Shown: positions 26,462 to 36,718, numbered from the stretch's first letter. The stretch: DNA of 64,000 nucleotides from Cyanobium sp. T1B-Tous (GCF_024345475.1 NZ_JAGQBE010000003.1:26715-90714), one strand, 5' to 3'. Notes: generated from the letters alone by a model not told the origin. Program-made: numbers and translations.

Positions 26462-28270
26462 TTAACGCTTGGCCGCCTTTTTGGACGGCAGCTTGCGCAG
26501 ACGGATCGATTCGGGCGTGACTTCCAGCATCTCGTCGGGACCGATGTATTCCAGCGCCCGTTCCAGGGTCATCTGAATCGGTGCCTGCAGGGTGTCGAGC
26601 ACTTCAGCGCCGGCGGAGCGGATGTTGGTCACCTGCTTGGCCTTGCAGACGTTCAGCTCCAGATCCGGCGGACGGTTGTGCTCGCCCACGATCATGCCCT
26701 TGTAGACCTTGGTGCCAGGGGTGATGAAGAACTGACCCCGATCTTCTGCGCCCTTGAGCGCATAGAAGGTGGCTGTGCCCTCCTCAAAGGCAATCAGCAC
26801 GCCGTTGCGGCGATTGTCCATATCACCCTGCATCGGGCGGTAGTCGAGGAAGGAGTGGCTCATGATCCCTTCCCCCCGGGTGGCGCGGATGAACTCCCCA
26901 CGGAAACCGATCAGGCCCCGGGATGGCACCACGAACTCCAGCTGGGTCCGGCCGTCGTTGGTGTTCTCCATGTTCTGCATCTCGGCCTTGCGGATGCCGA
27001 GTTTTTCGATGCAGGCGCCCACCGATTCCTCGGGCACATCGAGCACCAGGGTTTCGTAGGGCTCCGATGGCGTGCCATCGATGGTGCGGAAGATCACCTG
27101 GGGCTGGGACACCTGAAACTCATAGCCCTCGCGGCGCATGGTCTCAATCAGGATGCCGAGGTGCAGCTCACCCCGGCCGCTGACGGCCCAGCGGTCGGGG
27201 GAATCGGTGTCTTCGACCCGCAGCGCCACGTTGGTGAGCAGTTCTTTCTGCAGGCGGTCACGCACCTGGCGGCTGGTGACGAACTTGCCCTCCTTGCCGG
27301 CGAACGGCGAGTCGTTGATGACGAAGGTCATCTGCAGGGTGGGTTCGTCCACCCGGATCAGGGGGAGAGCTTCGGGGTGATCGGGGCAGGCGATCGTCTC
27401 GCCGATGTTGACCTCATCAAAACCGGCCACAGCCACGAGGTCGCCGGCGCGGGCCTCTTCGATTTCAACCCGCTGCAGGCCCTGGAAGCCAAGCAGTTTG
27501 CTGATGCGGCTGCGCTTGATGCTGCCGTCGTCACGGATCAGGGCCGCGGGCTGGCCCGCCTTGATGGTGCCGTTATGAATGCGGCCGATCATGATCCGGC
27601 CGAGGAAGTCTGAGTAGTCGAGGGTGGTGACCTGCAATTGCAGGGGCTTCTCAGGGTCGCCGACCGGCGGCGGCACGTGACGCAGGATGGCTTCGAAGAG
27701 CGGCTTCATGTTGTCGCTCTCGGTCTTCATGTCCGGCTTGGCGTAGCCACCCATGCCGCTACCAAAGAGGTAGGGGAAATCGCATTGGTCATCATCGGCG
27801 CCAAGCTCCAGGAACAGGTCGAGCACCTTGTCCACAGCCACTTCGGGATCCACCCGCGCCCGGTCGATCTTGTTGACGAACACGATCGGCCTCAATCCCT
27901 TCTCGAGGGCTTTCTTCAGCACGAAGCGGGTCTGGGGCATCGGGCCCTCATTGGCATCCACGATGAGCAGGCAGCCATCCACCATGCCCAGCACCCGCTC
28001 CACCTCGCCACCGAAGTCCGCGTGGCCGGGGGTGTCGACGATGTTGATCCGGATGCCGTCGTAATCAACGGCAGTGTTTTTCGACAGGATGGTGATCCCG
28101 CGCTCGCGCTCGAGATCGTTGGAGTCCATCACACAGGTTGGAACCGCCTCTCCCTCACGGAAAATGCCCGACTGGCTGAGCAGGGCATCCACCAGGGTGG
28201 TTTTGCCATGGTCAACGTGGGCAATGATCGCAATATTGCGAATCGGCGTGCCTGGGTGTGCACTACTCAT
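26462..28270 (-). CDS. typA: Ribosome-associated GTPase TypA/BipA
   Basis: The 602-residue translational GTPase shows G1 [10 protein letters not shown]3 DTPGH, G4 NKID, and the EF-G-like domains III and V plus the BipA-specific C-terminus (QVTNIRSAG region). BipA supports 50S assembly and stress or low-temperature growth. The length is typical. It heads the minus-strand run typA-DUF309-lptA-lptB-lptF-ccsA, with its own AT-rich leader upstream. Confidence 0.96.
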   Translation of the reverse strand: MSSAHPGTPIRNIAIIAHVDHGKTTLVDALLSQSGIFREGEAVPTCVMDSNDLERERGITILSKNTAVDYDGIRINIVDTPGHADFGGEVERVLGMVDGCLLIVDANEGPMPQTRFVLKKALEKGLRPIVFVNKIDRARVDPEVAVDKVLDLFLELGADDDQCDFPYLFGSGMGGYAKPDMKTESDNMKPLFEAILRHVPPPVGDPEKPLQLQVTTLDYSDFLGRIMIGRIHNGTIKAGQPAALIRDDGSIKRSRISKLLGFQGLQRVEIEEARAGDLVAVAGFDEVNIGETIACPDHPEALPLIRVDEPTLQMTFVINDSPFAGKEGKFVTSRQVRDRLQKELLTNVALRVEDTDSPDRWAVSGRGELHLGILIETMRREGYEFQVSQPQVIFRTIDGTPSEPYETLVLDVPEESVGACIEKLGIRKAEMQNMENTNDGRTQLEFVVPSRGLIGFRGEFIRATRGEGIMSHSFLDYRPMQGDMDNRRNGVLIAFEEGTATFYALKGAEDRGQFFITPGTKVYKGMIVGEHNRPPDLELNVCKAKQVTNIRSAGAEVLDTLQAPIQMTLERALEYIGPDEMLEVTPESIRLRKLPSKKAAKR

Positions 28271-28422
28271 ACTTGGGATGACCTACGTTTAAATAGGCCT
28301 GATTTAGTGATCGTTTGTAGTTGACTTGAAGTTTGGAGAGAAGCTTTCCTGAACGAGAATCTTGAACTTGACCGAGAATCTTGAACGAGAAGCGACTTTT
28401 AACTTGCAGCCAGGAGTCAACT
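28271..28422 (-). promoter_or_regulatory. AT-rich typA leader/promoter region with a 19-bp tandem repeat
   Basis: This 152-bp gap between the U32-family gene and typA is clearly more AT-rich than its surroundings. It contains two full copies of CGAGAATCTTGAAC (28354-28367 and 28373-28386), spaced 19 bp apart, plus a partial third copy. A TATTTAAA-like -10 candidate lies near 28290 on the minus strand. No terminator hairpin is seen for the upstream gene. I treat it as the typA promoter region; the repeats may be regulator sites or a slippage duplication. Confidence 0.5.
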
Positions 28423-30990
28423 CTATCCCACGCCCCTGCCAGCTCTGAGACTGCCGCGGGTCACACCGAGACGGCTGTCCAGCTGCTCCCGCTGCCACAG
28501 CTCGCGGCCGCTGATCTCGCCCCGCAGGGTCGCCGCATACTGCTGCACCCGGTGCCGGGCTTCGTCAGCCGTCTCCAGCAGCAACTCCAGCCTCACCTGG
28601 CGGACGCCAGCCCGGAGCAGTTGGGGCAGGGCCTCAGCCGCGGTCTGGGCGCGGCCGTTGAACAGGGTGTTGCGGCAGCCAAGATCAGCCAACAGGGGAT
28701 GGTCACTGCCGCTGCGATCGCGCAGCACAACGTTGTGGTGGTCGCAGGGTCGGCCGCAGTCGGTGTGGTCGTGGCCGTCGGAGAGGAACGCACAGAACAG
28801 ACAGTGCTCCATGTGAAACAGGGGCATGTGCTGGTGCACCGTGACGGCCACCCGGCCGGCGGGGCAGCCCCGCACCAGGGACAGCATCTGCTGCAGATCC
28901 AGGTCGTAACTGGCCGTGATGGACTGCAGCTGCCAGTGCTGCAAAAACCAAGCGGCCGTGAGCGGGTTGGCCACATTCAGGGAGAAGTCGCCGTGGCAGG
29001 GAGCCAGGGGGCTGAGAACCTCCAGTTGGTCAGCGTTGCGCACCAGATAGGCGTCGGGACTGGCCTTCAGCAGCGGTTCCAGGGTCCAGCGCTCGTCCGG
29101 TCGGGTGATGCGGGACCCGGCCAACCAGATCCCCCGGGGCCAGCAGCCCCGTCCGATCGCCACGGCTTCGCGCAGGTCGCTGGGCTGCTCCAGGTCGGCG
29201 ATCACGGCGGCAACCGGCTGATCTCGCAGGGCCCGGAGCTGGTCCAGGTTGCGCACCAACACGATCAGGTCGGGGGGCGTGACGGGGTCACCGTCAGGGC
29301 CAGGGGGCTCAGCGCCTGTCACTGCGGCCAGCCGTTGCATCAGGGCCGGCAGATCGGGCTGCTCCGGTGCCGGGGGCAGCGTTCGTGGGTGGGCAGCACC
29401 CGCCTCTGGTCCGAGCTGGGCCAGCAGCTCCACCAGGTCACGGCGCATGCGGTTGAGTTCCGTCACGGGCAGGAACAGGAGCCCCTCCAGGTCGAGCTCC
29501 AGCCCATCGAGGCGCCAGGGCGTTCCACCGAGCCGGCCGAGCTGGGCCACCAAGCGATCGTGGTCGAGGGGTTGGCCCGTCGCGCGCTGGAGAGGGGAGG
29601 CCGAGCACACCCTGAGAGCAGCGCTGGCCAGCCGGGGCTGGTCCGATCGCCCCACGGCCTCCAGCACGGTGAGGGTTAAGGGCTCGCCCTCCCGCCCGAA
29701 CACCGCCAGCCGCAGCCCCACGCAAGCCTCGGGGGTGGGAGCCGTAGCCAGCCGTTGCCAGTCGCGCTCCAGGCTGGGATCGCTGGTGAGCCAGCAGGGA
29801 CTGCCCTGGCTCAGGCCGCGACCATCGATCCGTCCAGGACCCAGACGGATCGCCAGCCGGTTCCCAGGCCGGGTCTGCACCGCCATCACGCGCCCGCCCA
29901 CCTCGGCCGGAGCCTCCAGAGGGTTGCCGCCGGCCACCTCGAACACCACGCCATCGCCAGGCTTGAGCGCAGCGGAGCTCCGCAGCGTCCACCAGCCCTG
30001 GGGATCGAGGTGCTCTAGCGCCCCGATCAGGGGGCCCCGCTTCTTGCTCCAGCGCCCATGCACCAAGGTGCGGTGGTCGATGCCGGTCAGCCATCCGGTG
30101 GACAGGCCGCGCGAAAAACTCAGTTCCAGGGACCGGCGTTGCTCGGCACTCTGGGGGCCTGGTTGGTCTCCTGCCGTGAGGCGATCCAGGCTCTGCCGAT
30201 AGGCATCGGTCACCGCGGCCACGTAGGTGGCGTCCTTAAGACGGCCTTCGATCTTGAGGCTGGCGATGTCCAGATCGGCAAGCTGGGGCAGGAGTTCCCA
30301 GGCGGACAGATCCTGGGGTGAGAGCAGATAGCGCTGCTCCTGCAGATCCCGCTCCACCCCATCCACGATCAACTGGTAGGGCAGACGGCACGCCTGGGCA
30401 CATTCGCCCCGGTTCGCACTGCGTTGGCCCAGCGCTTCGCTGGTGAGGCACTGCCCCGAGTAGGCCACGCACAGGGCCCCATGCACAAACACCTCCAGGG
30501 GCATGGCCAGTTGACGTTGCAGTAATTGCTTCTGAAGCCGCTCGAGATCGGTCAAGGCCAGCTCCCTGGCCAGCACGACCCGCTCACAGCCCAGGGCGGC
30601 GGCCTGGGCTACTCCGGCGGCGCTGGTGATCGACATCTGGGTGGAGCCGTGGATGGCCAGCTGGGGGGCCAGGTCCCTGGCGAGCCGTGCCAAGCCGATG
30701 TCCTGCACGATCAGGGCATCCACCCCGGCTTCGGACGCGGCCTGGATGAGGCCTGCGGCTTCGCTCAGTTCATCGGTGAACACCAACACATTCACGGTGA
30801 GGAAGCCCTTCACGCCGCGTTGATGGAGCCAACCCATCAGCTCCGGCAACTCGGACCGGCGGAAGTTCGCGGCCCGCATGCGGGCGTTGAAGGCTTCGAC
30901 ACCGAAATAGACGGCGTCAGCCCCGTTGGCCACGGCAGCCCGCAGGGCTTCCCAGGTGCCAGCCGGTGCGAGCAGCTCAGGAACGCCCAT
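28423..30990 (-). CDS. U32 peptidase family protein (RlhA/YhbU-like), long form
   Basis: The 855-residue protein begins with the U32 domain: LLAPAGTWEALRAAVANGADAVYFG, then GALCVAYSGQCLTSE and NRGECAQACRLPY, whose Cys residues bind an Fe-S cluster in this family. The central and C-terminal parts form the DUF3656/collagenase-like extension, with further Cys clusters (HCLFCAFL, DCGRPCDHH). Characterised relatives such as RlhA hydroxylate 23S rRNA and TrhP hydroxylates tRNA, so RNA hydroxylation is more likely than proteolysis. Its start shares one base with the VanY-like stop (TGATG). Confidence 0.87.
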   Translation of the reverse strand: MGVPELLAPAGTWEALRAAVANGADAVYFGVEAFNARMRAANFRRSELPELMGWLHQRGVKGFLTVNVLVFTDELSEAAGLIQAASEAGVDALIVQDIGLARLARDLAPQLAIHGSTQMSITSAAGVAQAAALGCERVVLARELALTDLERLQKQLLQRQLAMPLEVFVHGALCVAYSGQCLTSEALGQRSANRGECAQACRLPYQLIVDGVERDLQEQRYLLSPQDLSAWELLPQLADLDIASLKIEGRLKDATYVAAVTDAYRQSLDRLTAGDQPGPQSAEQRRSLELSFSRGLSTGWLTGIDHRTLVHGRWSKKRGPLIGALEHLDPQGWWTLRSSAALKPGDGVVFEVAGGNPLEAPAEVGGRVMAVQTRPGNRLAIRLGPGRIDGRGLSQGSPCWLTSDPSLERDWQRLATAPTPEACVGLRLAVFGREGEPLTLTVLEAVGRSDQPRLASAALRVCSASPLQRATGQPLDHDRLVAQLGRLGGTPWRLDGLELDLEGLLFLPVTELNRMRRDLVELLAQLGPEAGAAHPRTLPPAPEQPDLPALMQRLAAVTGAEPPGPDGDPVTPPDLIVLVRNLDQLRALRDQPVAAVIADLEQPSDLREAVAIGRGCWPRGIWLAGSRITRPDERWTLEPLLKASPDAYLVRNADQLEVLSPLAPCHGDFSLNVANPLTAAWFLQHWQLQSITASYDLDLQQMLSLVRGCPAGRVAVTVHQHMPLFHMEHCLFCAFLSDGHDHTDCGRPCDHHNVVLRDRSGSDHPLLADLGCRNTLFNGRAQTAAEALPQLLRAGVRQVRLELLLETADEARHRVQQYAATLRGEISGRELWQREQLDSRLGVTRGSLRAGRGVG

Positions 30991-31805
30991 CAGCGGCTCA
31001 GGCGCTGGGCCGGTTCAAACACCTTGAGCGCCGCAGCGGTTCCCTCAAAGCGCCAGTGCCACGGTTCGTAGCTGACGCCCTGGGCATTGCCCCGCGGAAA
31101 GGACAGCACGAAGTGATAGCGGGCGGCATGGTCCTGGAGCCAGGCGAAAGCCGCCGTCTGGTCGAAGGCGGGAGAGAGATTGGCGGCGGGCGCCCGACCA
31201 TCGCCGAGATCGACGGCGTAACCGGTGCTGTGTTCGGAGAAACCCGGCGGGGCGCTCACCATTGCCCGCTCCCGGGCATTTTGGTTCCGCTCCGACTTCA
31301 CCCCGAAGAACAGGTCGTTCTGCACCGGAATGGAGCGAAAGGCACTCAGCAACGCCAGATCCACCCCAGCGCTGGCGGCATCGCGCTGCATGGCGAGCAG
31401 GGCTTCTGCGGCCTCGCGATGCAATTCCAATCCGGGGGCCACAGCCACCCGCTGGCTTGCCGCCACCTCTGGATAGGGGAAGTGGCCCAGCAGCCGGCCG
31501 TCCAGCGTCGTGCGGGCGTTGAGGCCCTTCACGGGAGGAGGGGCCAAGAGCCGCTGCAGGGGCTGGGGGCGCCACACCAACAGCAGCGTGAGGGCCACCA
31601 GGAGACTGCCCGTACCCACGGTCAACCGCAGCAACCAGCGGTTGGCGGGGGTCAGGGCCGGGCTGGTGCGCCGGGCCACTGGGATGTCGTCCAGGCCGGA
31701 ACGGCGGGGAGGGCGACGGGTCACGCGGGTCCCCTGGCTGGCACCGGACAACGGCCCTTTGAAAGAAGGAATAAAGATCCTAGGTGGGGAGAGCGGATTG
31801 GCCAC
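30990..31805 (-). CDS. VanY-like D-alanyl-D-alanine carboxypeptidase (M15B)
   Basis: The 271-residue protein has a cytoplasmic basic N-terminus, one transmembrane anchor (about residues 56-77) and a periplasmic M15B domain. The zinc ligands are seen in SEHSTGYAVDLGD (His, Asp) and EPWHWRF (His), with the SAFRS motif upstream. It would trim the terminal D-Ala from peptidoglycan stem peptides. The start is GTG 31805. It is divergent from chlP, with 62 bp between starts, and translationally coupled to the U32 gene. Vancomycin resistance is not implied. Confidence 0.88.
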   Translation of the reverse strand: MANPLSPPRIFIPSFKGPLSGASQGTRVTRRPPRRSGLDDIPVARRTSPALTPANRWLLRLTVGTGSLLVALTLLLVWRPQPLQRLLAPPPVKGLNARTTLDGRLLGHFPYPEVAASQRVAVAPGLELHREAAEALLAMQRDAASAGVDLALLSAFRSIPVQNDLFFGVKSERNQNARERAMVSAPPGFSEHSTGYAVDLGDGRAPAANLSPAFDQTAAFAWLQDHAARYHFVLSFPRGNAQGVSYEPWHWRFEGTAAALKVFEPAQRLSR

Positions 31806-31867
31806 CAGCCGGCCGCTCAGCGGTGTTAGCTTCGGCCCAACATCCTTCCTGGCGGAGCGGTTTTCAG

Positions 31868-33244
31868 ATGTTGCGTGTGGCAGTGGTGGGTGGCGGCCCC
31901 AGTGGTTCCTGTGCGGCTGAAGTGCTTGCCAAGGCCGGCATTCAAACCTGGATCTTCGAGCGCAAGCTCGACAACGCCAAGCCCTGTGGCGGAGCCATTC
32001 CGCTCTGCATGGTCAGCGAGTTCGACCTGCCCGAGTCGATCATCGACCGCAAGGTCCGCAACATGAAGATGATCTCCCCCTCCAACCGGGAGGTGGACAT
32101 CAACCTCGAGAACGCCGATGAGTACATCGGCATGTGTCGCCGAGAGGTGATGGACGCCTTCCTGCGCAATCGCGCCGCCGACCTGGGGGCCCAGCTGGTC
32201 AATGGTCTGGTCACCAAGATCGACACCGGCACCAACCGGCAGGGGCCCTACACCCTCACCTACTCCGACTACGCGGCAGGCGAGGCCACCGGCGAAACCA
32301 AAACCCTGGAGGTCGACCTGATCGTGGGCGCCGATGGTGCCAACAGCCGGGTGGCCAAGGCCATGGATGCCGGTGACTACAACGTGGCGATCGCCTTCCA
32401 GGAGCGCATCAAGTTGCCCCCCGAGGAGATGAAGTACTACGAAAGCCTGGCCGAGATGTACGTGGGAACGGACGTGTCCCCCGACTTCTATGCCTGGGTT
32501 TTCCCCAAGTACGACCACGTGGCCGTGGGCACCGGCACCATGCAGCAGAACCAGGGCCTGATCAAGAGCCTGCAGGAAGGCATCCGCGAGCGAGCCAAGA
32601 AGCGCCTGGTGAACGGTGAGGTGATCAAGGTGGAGGCCCACCCGATCCCCGAGCATCCCCGCCCGCGCCGGGTCGTGGGTCGAATGGCCCTCGTGGGGGA
32701 TGCCGCCGGCTATGTGACGAAGAGCTCTGGGGAAGGCATCTACTTCGCGGCCAAAAGCGGCCGCATGTGTGCCGAGCAGATCGTGGAATCCAGCGCCAAT
32801 GGCACCAAAGTTCCCAGCGAAGCGGATCTTAAAAAGTATCTGAAAAAATGGGATCGCCAGTACGGCGCCACCTACAAGGTGCTCGAGATTCTGCAAAACA
32901 TCTTCTATCGCAACGATGCAGCCCGCGAAGCCTTCGTGGAGATGTGCGATGACAAAGATGTTCAGCGCCTCACCTTCGACAGCTACCTCTACAAGCGGGT
33001 GGTGTTGATGAATCCCTGGCAGCAACTCAAACTGACGCTGCTGACCCTGGGTTCCGTCCTGCGTGGCAACGCTCTTGCCCCCCAGGGCTACAAGCCGGTG
33101 GACAGTGCCGTGCGGGATGAGGCTGAGGTCATCGCCATGTTGGCGGTGAGCAGCATCAAGGGCGGCATCAAGGTGGGCGGCAAGCAGAAGGCTTCCGAAG
33201 CTGGTGACGGGGAGCGTGAACCCGTGTTGGCTGGCAAGGGCTGA
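31868..33244 (+). CDS. chlP: Geranylgeranyl diphosphate/chlorophyll reductase
   Basis: The 458-residue flavoprotein reduces the geranylgeranyl chain to phytyl for chlorophyll a and tocopherol. The FAD-binding VVGGGPSGSCAAEVLAKAG starts at residue 5, followed by ERKLDNAKPCGGAIP, and the second FAD motif ALVGDAAGYVTKSSGEGI is intact. The length matches cyanobacterial ChlP. ATG 31868 is chosen because the upstream extension is not conserved. It is monocistronic and convergent with the desaturase gene. Confidence 0.96.
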   Translation: MLRVAVVGGGPSGSCAAEVLAKAGIQTWIFERKLDNAKPCGGAIPLCMVSEFDLPESIIDRKVRNMKMISPSNREVDINLENADEYIGMCRREVMDAFLRNRAADLGAQLVNGLVTKIDTGTNRQGPYTLTYSDYAAGEATGETKTLEVDLIVGADGANSRVAKAMDAGDYNVAIAFQERIKLPPEEMKYYESLAEMYVGTDVSPDFYAWVFPKYDHVAVGTGTMQQNQGLIKSLQEGIRERAKKRLVNGEVIKVEAHPIPEHPRPRRVVGRMALVGDAAGYVTKSSGEGIYFAAKSGRMCAEQIVESSANGTKVPSEADLKKYLKKWDRQYGATYKVLEILQNIFYRNDAAREAFVEMCDDKDVQRLTFDSYLYKRVVLMNPWQQLKLTLLTLGSVLRGNALAPQGYKPVDSAVRDEAEVIAMLAVSSIKGGIKVGGKQKASEAGDGEREPVLAGKG

Positions 33245-33264
33245 GAGGGCGTCGTCGCAGTCTG

Positions 33265-34287
33265 TCAGCCTTGGTGAGCAGGTTCGGCAGCTTCGCTCAG
33301 GGTGATCAAGCGCCCTTGCTCCGCATCCCAGAGGATGTAGGTGAAGCAGCTGGCGAAATCTGCCAATCGCAGCACCCGGCTTGCGGCGAGTTTTTCAGCG
33401 TTGGCCAGGTGGCAGGCCCTCAACCGGTAATTGGGGATCCGTTCACAGAGGTGGTGGATGCTGTGGAAGGAAATGTCTGCCCAGAACCAGTTCAGCAGCG
33501 GATGCACATCCAGATTGCTGCTTCCCTCTAGCGCCCCCCGCAGATAGCTCCAATCTTCGCTGCCACTGGCGTAGGAGCCTTCAAAATTGTGCTGCACAAA
33601 AAAGATGCACAGGAAAAGGGACGCTGACAGGGTCATCACCGGCAGGTAGCAGGCCCAGAAAAGTCCCTGGCCCAGCCAGGCTCCCATCAACCACCAGCTG
33701 GTGAGCACCACCACGTTGTTGGCCACGAGATCTCGGAACTCGCCAGCGGTATACCAATGGCTGGATTGAAACGCACGACTCAGCCGGGGCAGGTCAACGA
33801 GACCGCCAAGGCCGTTTTGGCCCACGTGGGCAACCATGGCCCGAAGCCATTCAACGAGGCCAAAAACGAGCTGCAGCCGTGGCCTCACCAGCAGGTAGTA
33901 GCCGCCTCCCGGCACCAACATCAAAGGGTGGCGGCTCAGTCCATAGAGCCAGCGCTGCCTTGGTGCGAGATCGAGGTAAGCCTTGCGGGTGAGCAGGGCC
34001 GAGGGGCCGCGATAGCGCTCCCAATTGCCGTTGTGCAGGTGGTGAAAGGCATGCCCCCGGGCCCAGGGGTGCTGGGGAATCGCATTGAGGCCGCCCAACA
34101 GGAAGCCCACCGGTCGATTCATCCAACGGGAGTGGAACAGGGAATCGTGGCCGCAGTCATGCATCAGCGCGAAGGAGCGCGCCGAGAACAGCACCAGCAG
34201 AGCCAGCACCGGCAGGAGCAGGAGCCGCAAGAGCCCTCCCGCCTCAGCTAAAGGACCAATGCAGGCCCACAGCAGAGCCGTGGGCAC
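33265..34287 (-). CDS. Membrane fatty-acid desaturase, 5' end uncertain
   Basis: The protein is at least 340 residues long and has the three His boxes of acyl-lipid desaturases: HDCGH (about residue 44), HAFHH and the late HSIHH, with hydrophobic segments between them. It resembles delta-12/omega-3-type plastid and cyanobacterial enzymes that desaturate membrane lipids using ferredoxin; the exact regiospecificity cannot be read from sequence. The only usual start is GTG 34287, but the frame stays open upstream to 34456 and encodes a plausible N-terminus (e.g. FQLEPFRRSDDRIALWQLL) with no ATG, GTG or TTG. Confidence 0.82.
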   Translation of the reverse strand: MPTALLWACIGPLAEAGGLLRLLLLPVLALLVLFSARSFALMHDCGHDSLFHSRWMNRPVGFLLGGLNAIPQHPWARGHAFHHLHNGNWERYRGPSALLTRKAYLDLAPRQRWLYGLSRHPLMLVPGGGYYLLVRPRLQLVFGLVEWLRAMVAHVGQNGLGGLVDLPRLSRAFQSSHWYTAGEFRDLVANNVVVLTSWWLMGAWLGQGLFWACYLPVMTLSASLFLCIFFVQHNFEGSYASGSEDWSYLRGALEGSSNLDVHPLLNWFWADISFHSIHHLCERIPNYRLRACHLANAEKLAASRVLRLADFASCFTYILWDAEQGRLITLSEAAEPAHQG

Positions 34288-34471
34288 CAGGGTGTTCAGC
34301 AGCTGCCAGAGGGCGATTCGGTCGTCGCTGCGGCGAAAGGGCTCCAGCTGAAAATCTTTGCGGCGCAGGGTCGGTACCGTCGCGGCCTGGGCAGAAGGGA
34401 GCAGAGTCAGGCGGAAACCCAGGTCTGAACGGGTATCGGAACGACCCGATGAATTTCAGCCTAGGGGGCCC

Positions 34472-36637
34472 TCACCCGGCAATGCGGCTGAAGTCCGCCA
34501 GGACGGACGCCTGATTGCGCAGAACGCCCAGCAGGTTGAGCCGGTTGGTGCGCACGGACGGATCGTCGGCCATCACCAACACGCTCTGCTCACCATCAAA
34601 GAAGGCCGCCAGGGTGTCACGGCTGGCCGCCAGGGCCTTCGCCAGGGCGGCGTGGCGCCCGGCATCACGGCCGGTGGCGATCGGCTGCAATTGCTCCACA
34701 ACCTGGAGCATGGCCGCCTCACTGGACGTCTCGAACAGGCTGGCATCAACAACCCCGGCAGGGCTGAGCACGGTGGCGTCGAGACTGCCCTTTTCAGCCA
34801 GGCGGGCCGCGCGCGTCACCACGGCCTGGACGCCCTCCAACTCACCGCTGGCCCTCAAGGCGGCCAACAGATCGGCGCGCTGGCGGGCGTCGGACGGGTC
34901 GCTGAGGATGCGCTCCAGGGCCAGGCCGTCACCAGCGACGGCCTGGACGAGATCGACATCCACGCCCTGGTCCTCCAGCAAGCTCACCAGCCTCTGGCGC
35001 AGGAACTCAGCCAACTCGGCAGCCAGCGCCGTGGCATCCACCGCAAAGGTGGGCAGCAACGATGCCCAATGGGCCGTGCAGCGCTGCAGCAGGGCCTGCA
35101 GATCGAGGGCCCAACCCCGCTCCCACAAAATCTGCAGCAGGCCATTGCCGGCACGGCGCAGGGCGTAGGGATCGGAGGAGCCGCTCGGCCGCTCCCCCTT
35201 GGCATAGATGCTGAGCAGCAATTCCAGCCGTTCGGCCAGGGCCACCACCGCTCCAGCGTCGGAACTGGGCAGGCTGTCGCCGGCTCCACGGGGCAAGTAA
35301 TGCTCCAACACGGCCAGCCCCACCTCGGTGGGTTCCCCTTCTGCAACCAGGTACTTGCCCCCCATGGCCCCCTGCAGTTCGGGGAATTCCCCCACCATTT
35401 GACTGACCAGATCGTGCTTGCACAGGTGGGCGGCCCGGCGGGCATGGTCGCCACAGGCCGGGGGGAGTTGCAGGTGCTCCAGCAACACATCGGTGCACCA
35501 TTCCAGGCGTTCGGTGCGATCCAGCAGGGAACCCAGGCCCTCCGCGAACGTGACGCGGGCCAGCTGGGCCCGGCGGTCGATGCTGGCTACCGAACGGTCG
35601 GCCCGCACAAAGAACTCCGCATCGGCCAGCCGTGCCTTGAGCACCCGCTCATTGCCCCGCGACACCGTGGCTGCCGCTGCGGGCAAGGCGTTGCTGATGA
35701 AGAGAAAGCGCGGGAGCAGGCTGTCACGGGCATTCAGGGCCAGCGGATCCGGCGACAGCCCCTGGCGAACCAGCGGGACGTAGCGCTGATGGGCCCGCAT
35801 CACCGTGCAGAGCACCTCCGCTGGGAGATCCAAAAAGGCGTCATCAAATCCACCCTCCAGCAAGGACGGGGATTCCACCAGGTCAATCAGTTCGTCAAAC
35901 AGTGCATCGGGGAGATCGGCATCGGCACCATGAACGGCAGCCGCAGAGGCCACCGCGGCGCGGATCAAGGTGCCGCGTCGCTCGCGATCCACCTCCACCC
36001 CAGCGGCGGCCAGATCGACCGCGTAGCTGTCGGCACTGGCAATCTCGACCCTCGCCTCCACCAGGCGATGGCCCCGGCTGATCCTGCCGGCTTGGATGGC
36101 CGGATCGCTGTCGGCCAGGGTGACAGGGATCGGCGTGCCGCCCAGCAAGGCCACCAACCAGCGCACCGGCCGGGAAAACCGTCTGTCCCCCTCCCCCCAG
36201 CGCATGAAGCGGCGACCCTGCAACGCCTCGATCCATTGGGGGATCTGGGTGGAGAGCACCTCCAGAGCGGGACGGCCCGGCTCCTGACAGCGGGCAAACA
36301 CGAAGGGGCCCTTGGGGGTCTCCCGCAGCTCGAGGCTCTCGGCTGGAACCCCGCAGCGCTTGGCAAACCCGAGGGCTGCCGCCGTGGGCTTGCCATCACT
36401 CCAGGCCTGGGATCCGGGCGGGCCCTTGCGCTCCTCTTCCAGATCGGGTTGTCGCTCCGGGATCCCAGTGGCACGGATCACGAGCCGCCTGGGGGTGCTG
36501 GTGCAATGAATCCCGTCGTATTGGAGTCGCAGCGCTGCCAGGTCCTGACGCACCAATCGCTCCAGCTGGGGCAGGGCCAGACGCGCAAAATCGGCGGGAA
36601 GTTCCTCGGTGCCGATTTCGAGCAAAAAGGTCGACAC
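34472..36637 (-). CDS. glyS: Glycyl-tRNA synthetase beta subunit
   Basis: The 721-residue beta subunit of the heterotetrameric bacterial GlyRS binds and positions tRNA-Gly. The N-terminal FLLEIGTEELPADF is the family signature, followed by the long HD-like and anticodon-binding region ending DDPSVRTNRLNLLGVLRNQ. The length is standard. The start is GTG 36637. The alpha subunit glyQ is not in the window, as is common in cyanobacteria where the two are unlinked. It is divergent from sir, with 81 bp between starts. Confidence 0.96.
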   Translation of the reverse strand: MSTFLLEIGTEELPADFARLALPQLERLVRQDLAALRLQYDGIHCTSTPRRLVIRATGIPERQPDLEEERKGPPGSQAWSDGKPTAAALGFAKRCGVPAESLELRETPKGPFVFARCQEPGRPALEVLSTQIPQWIEALQGRRFMRWGEGDRRFSRPVRWLVALLGGTPIPVTLADSDPAIQAGRISRGHRLVEARVEIASADSYAVDLAAAGVEVDRERRGTLIRAAVASAAAVHGADADLPDALFDELIDLVESPSLLEGGFDDAFLDLPAEVLCTVMRAHQRYVPLVRQGLSPDPLALNARDSLLPRFLFISNALPAAAATVSRGNERVLKARLADAEFFVRADRSVASIDRRAQLARVTFAEGLGSLLDRTERLEWCTDVLLEHLQLPPACGDHARRAAHLCKHDLVSQMVGEFPELQGAMGGKYLVAEGEPTEVGLAVLEHYLPRGAGDSLPSSDAGAVVALAERLELLLSIYAKGERPSGSSDPYALRRAGNGLLQILWERGWALDLQALLQRCTAHWASLLPTFAVDATALAAELAEFLRQRLVSLLEDQGVDVDLVQAVAGDGLALERILSDPSDARQRADLLAALRASGELEGVQAVVTRAARLAEKGSLDATVLSPAGVVDASLFETSSEAAMLQVVEQLQPIATGRDAGRHAALAKALAASRDTLAAFFDGEQSVLVMADDPSVRTNRLNLLGVLRNQASVLADFSRIAG

Positions 36638-36718
36638 GGGCAGCAGGCAACACAGCGCGACTGTATTGAACGCCGTTCGCTAACTTCGGACTGTGCCGAG
36701 CCTTGAGCGCAGGACCTG

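Noticed and set aside
28304..28498. 64-codon minus-strand frame between the U32-family gene and typA
   Set aside because: It overlaps the conserved C-terminus of the U32-family gene in another frame and has no conserved look; the region is better explained as typA leader.
34358..36706. 782-codon open frame on the plus strand opposite glyS
   Set aside because: It lies antisense to the complete glyS; composition (Gln, Gly, His) reflects codon bias and no motif is present.
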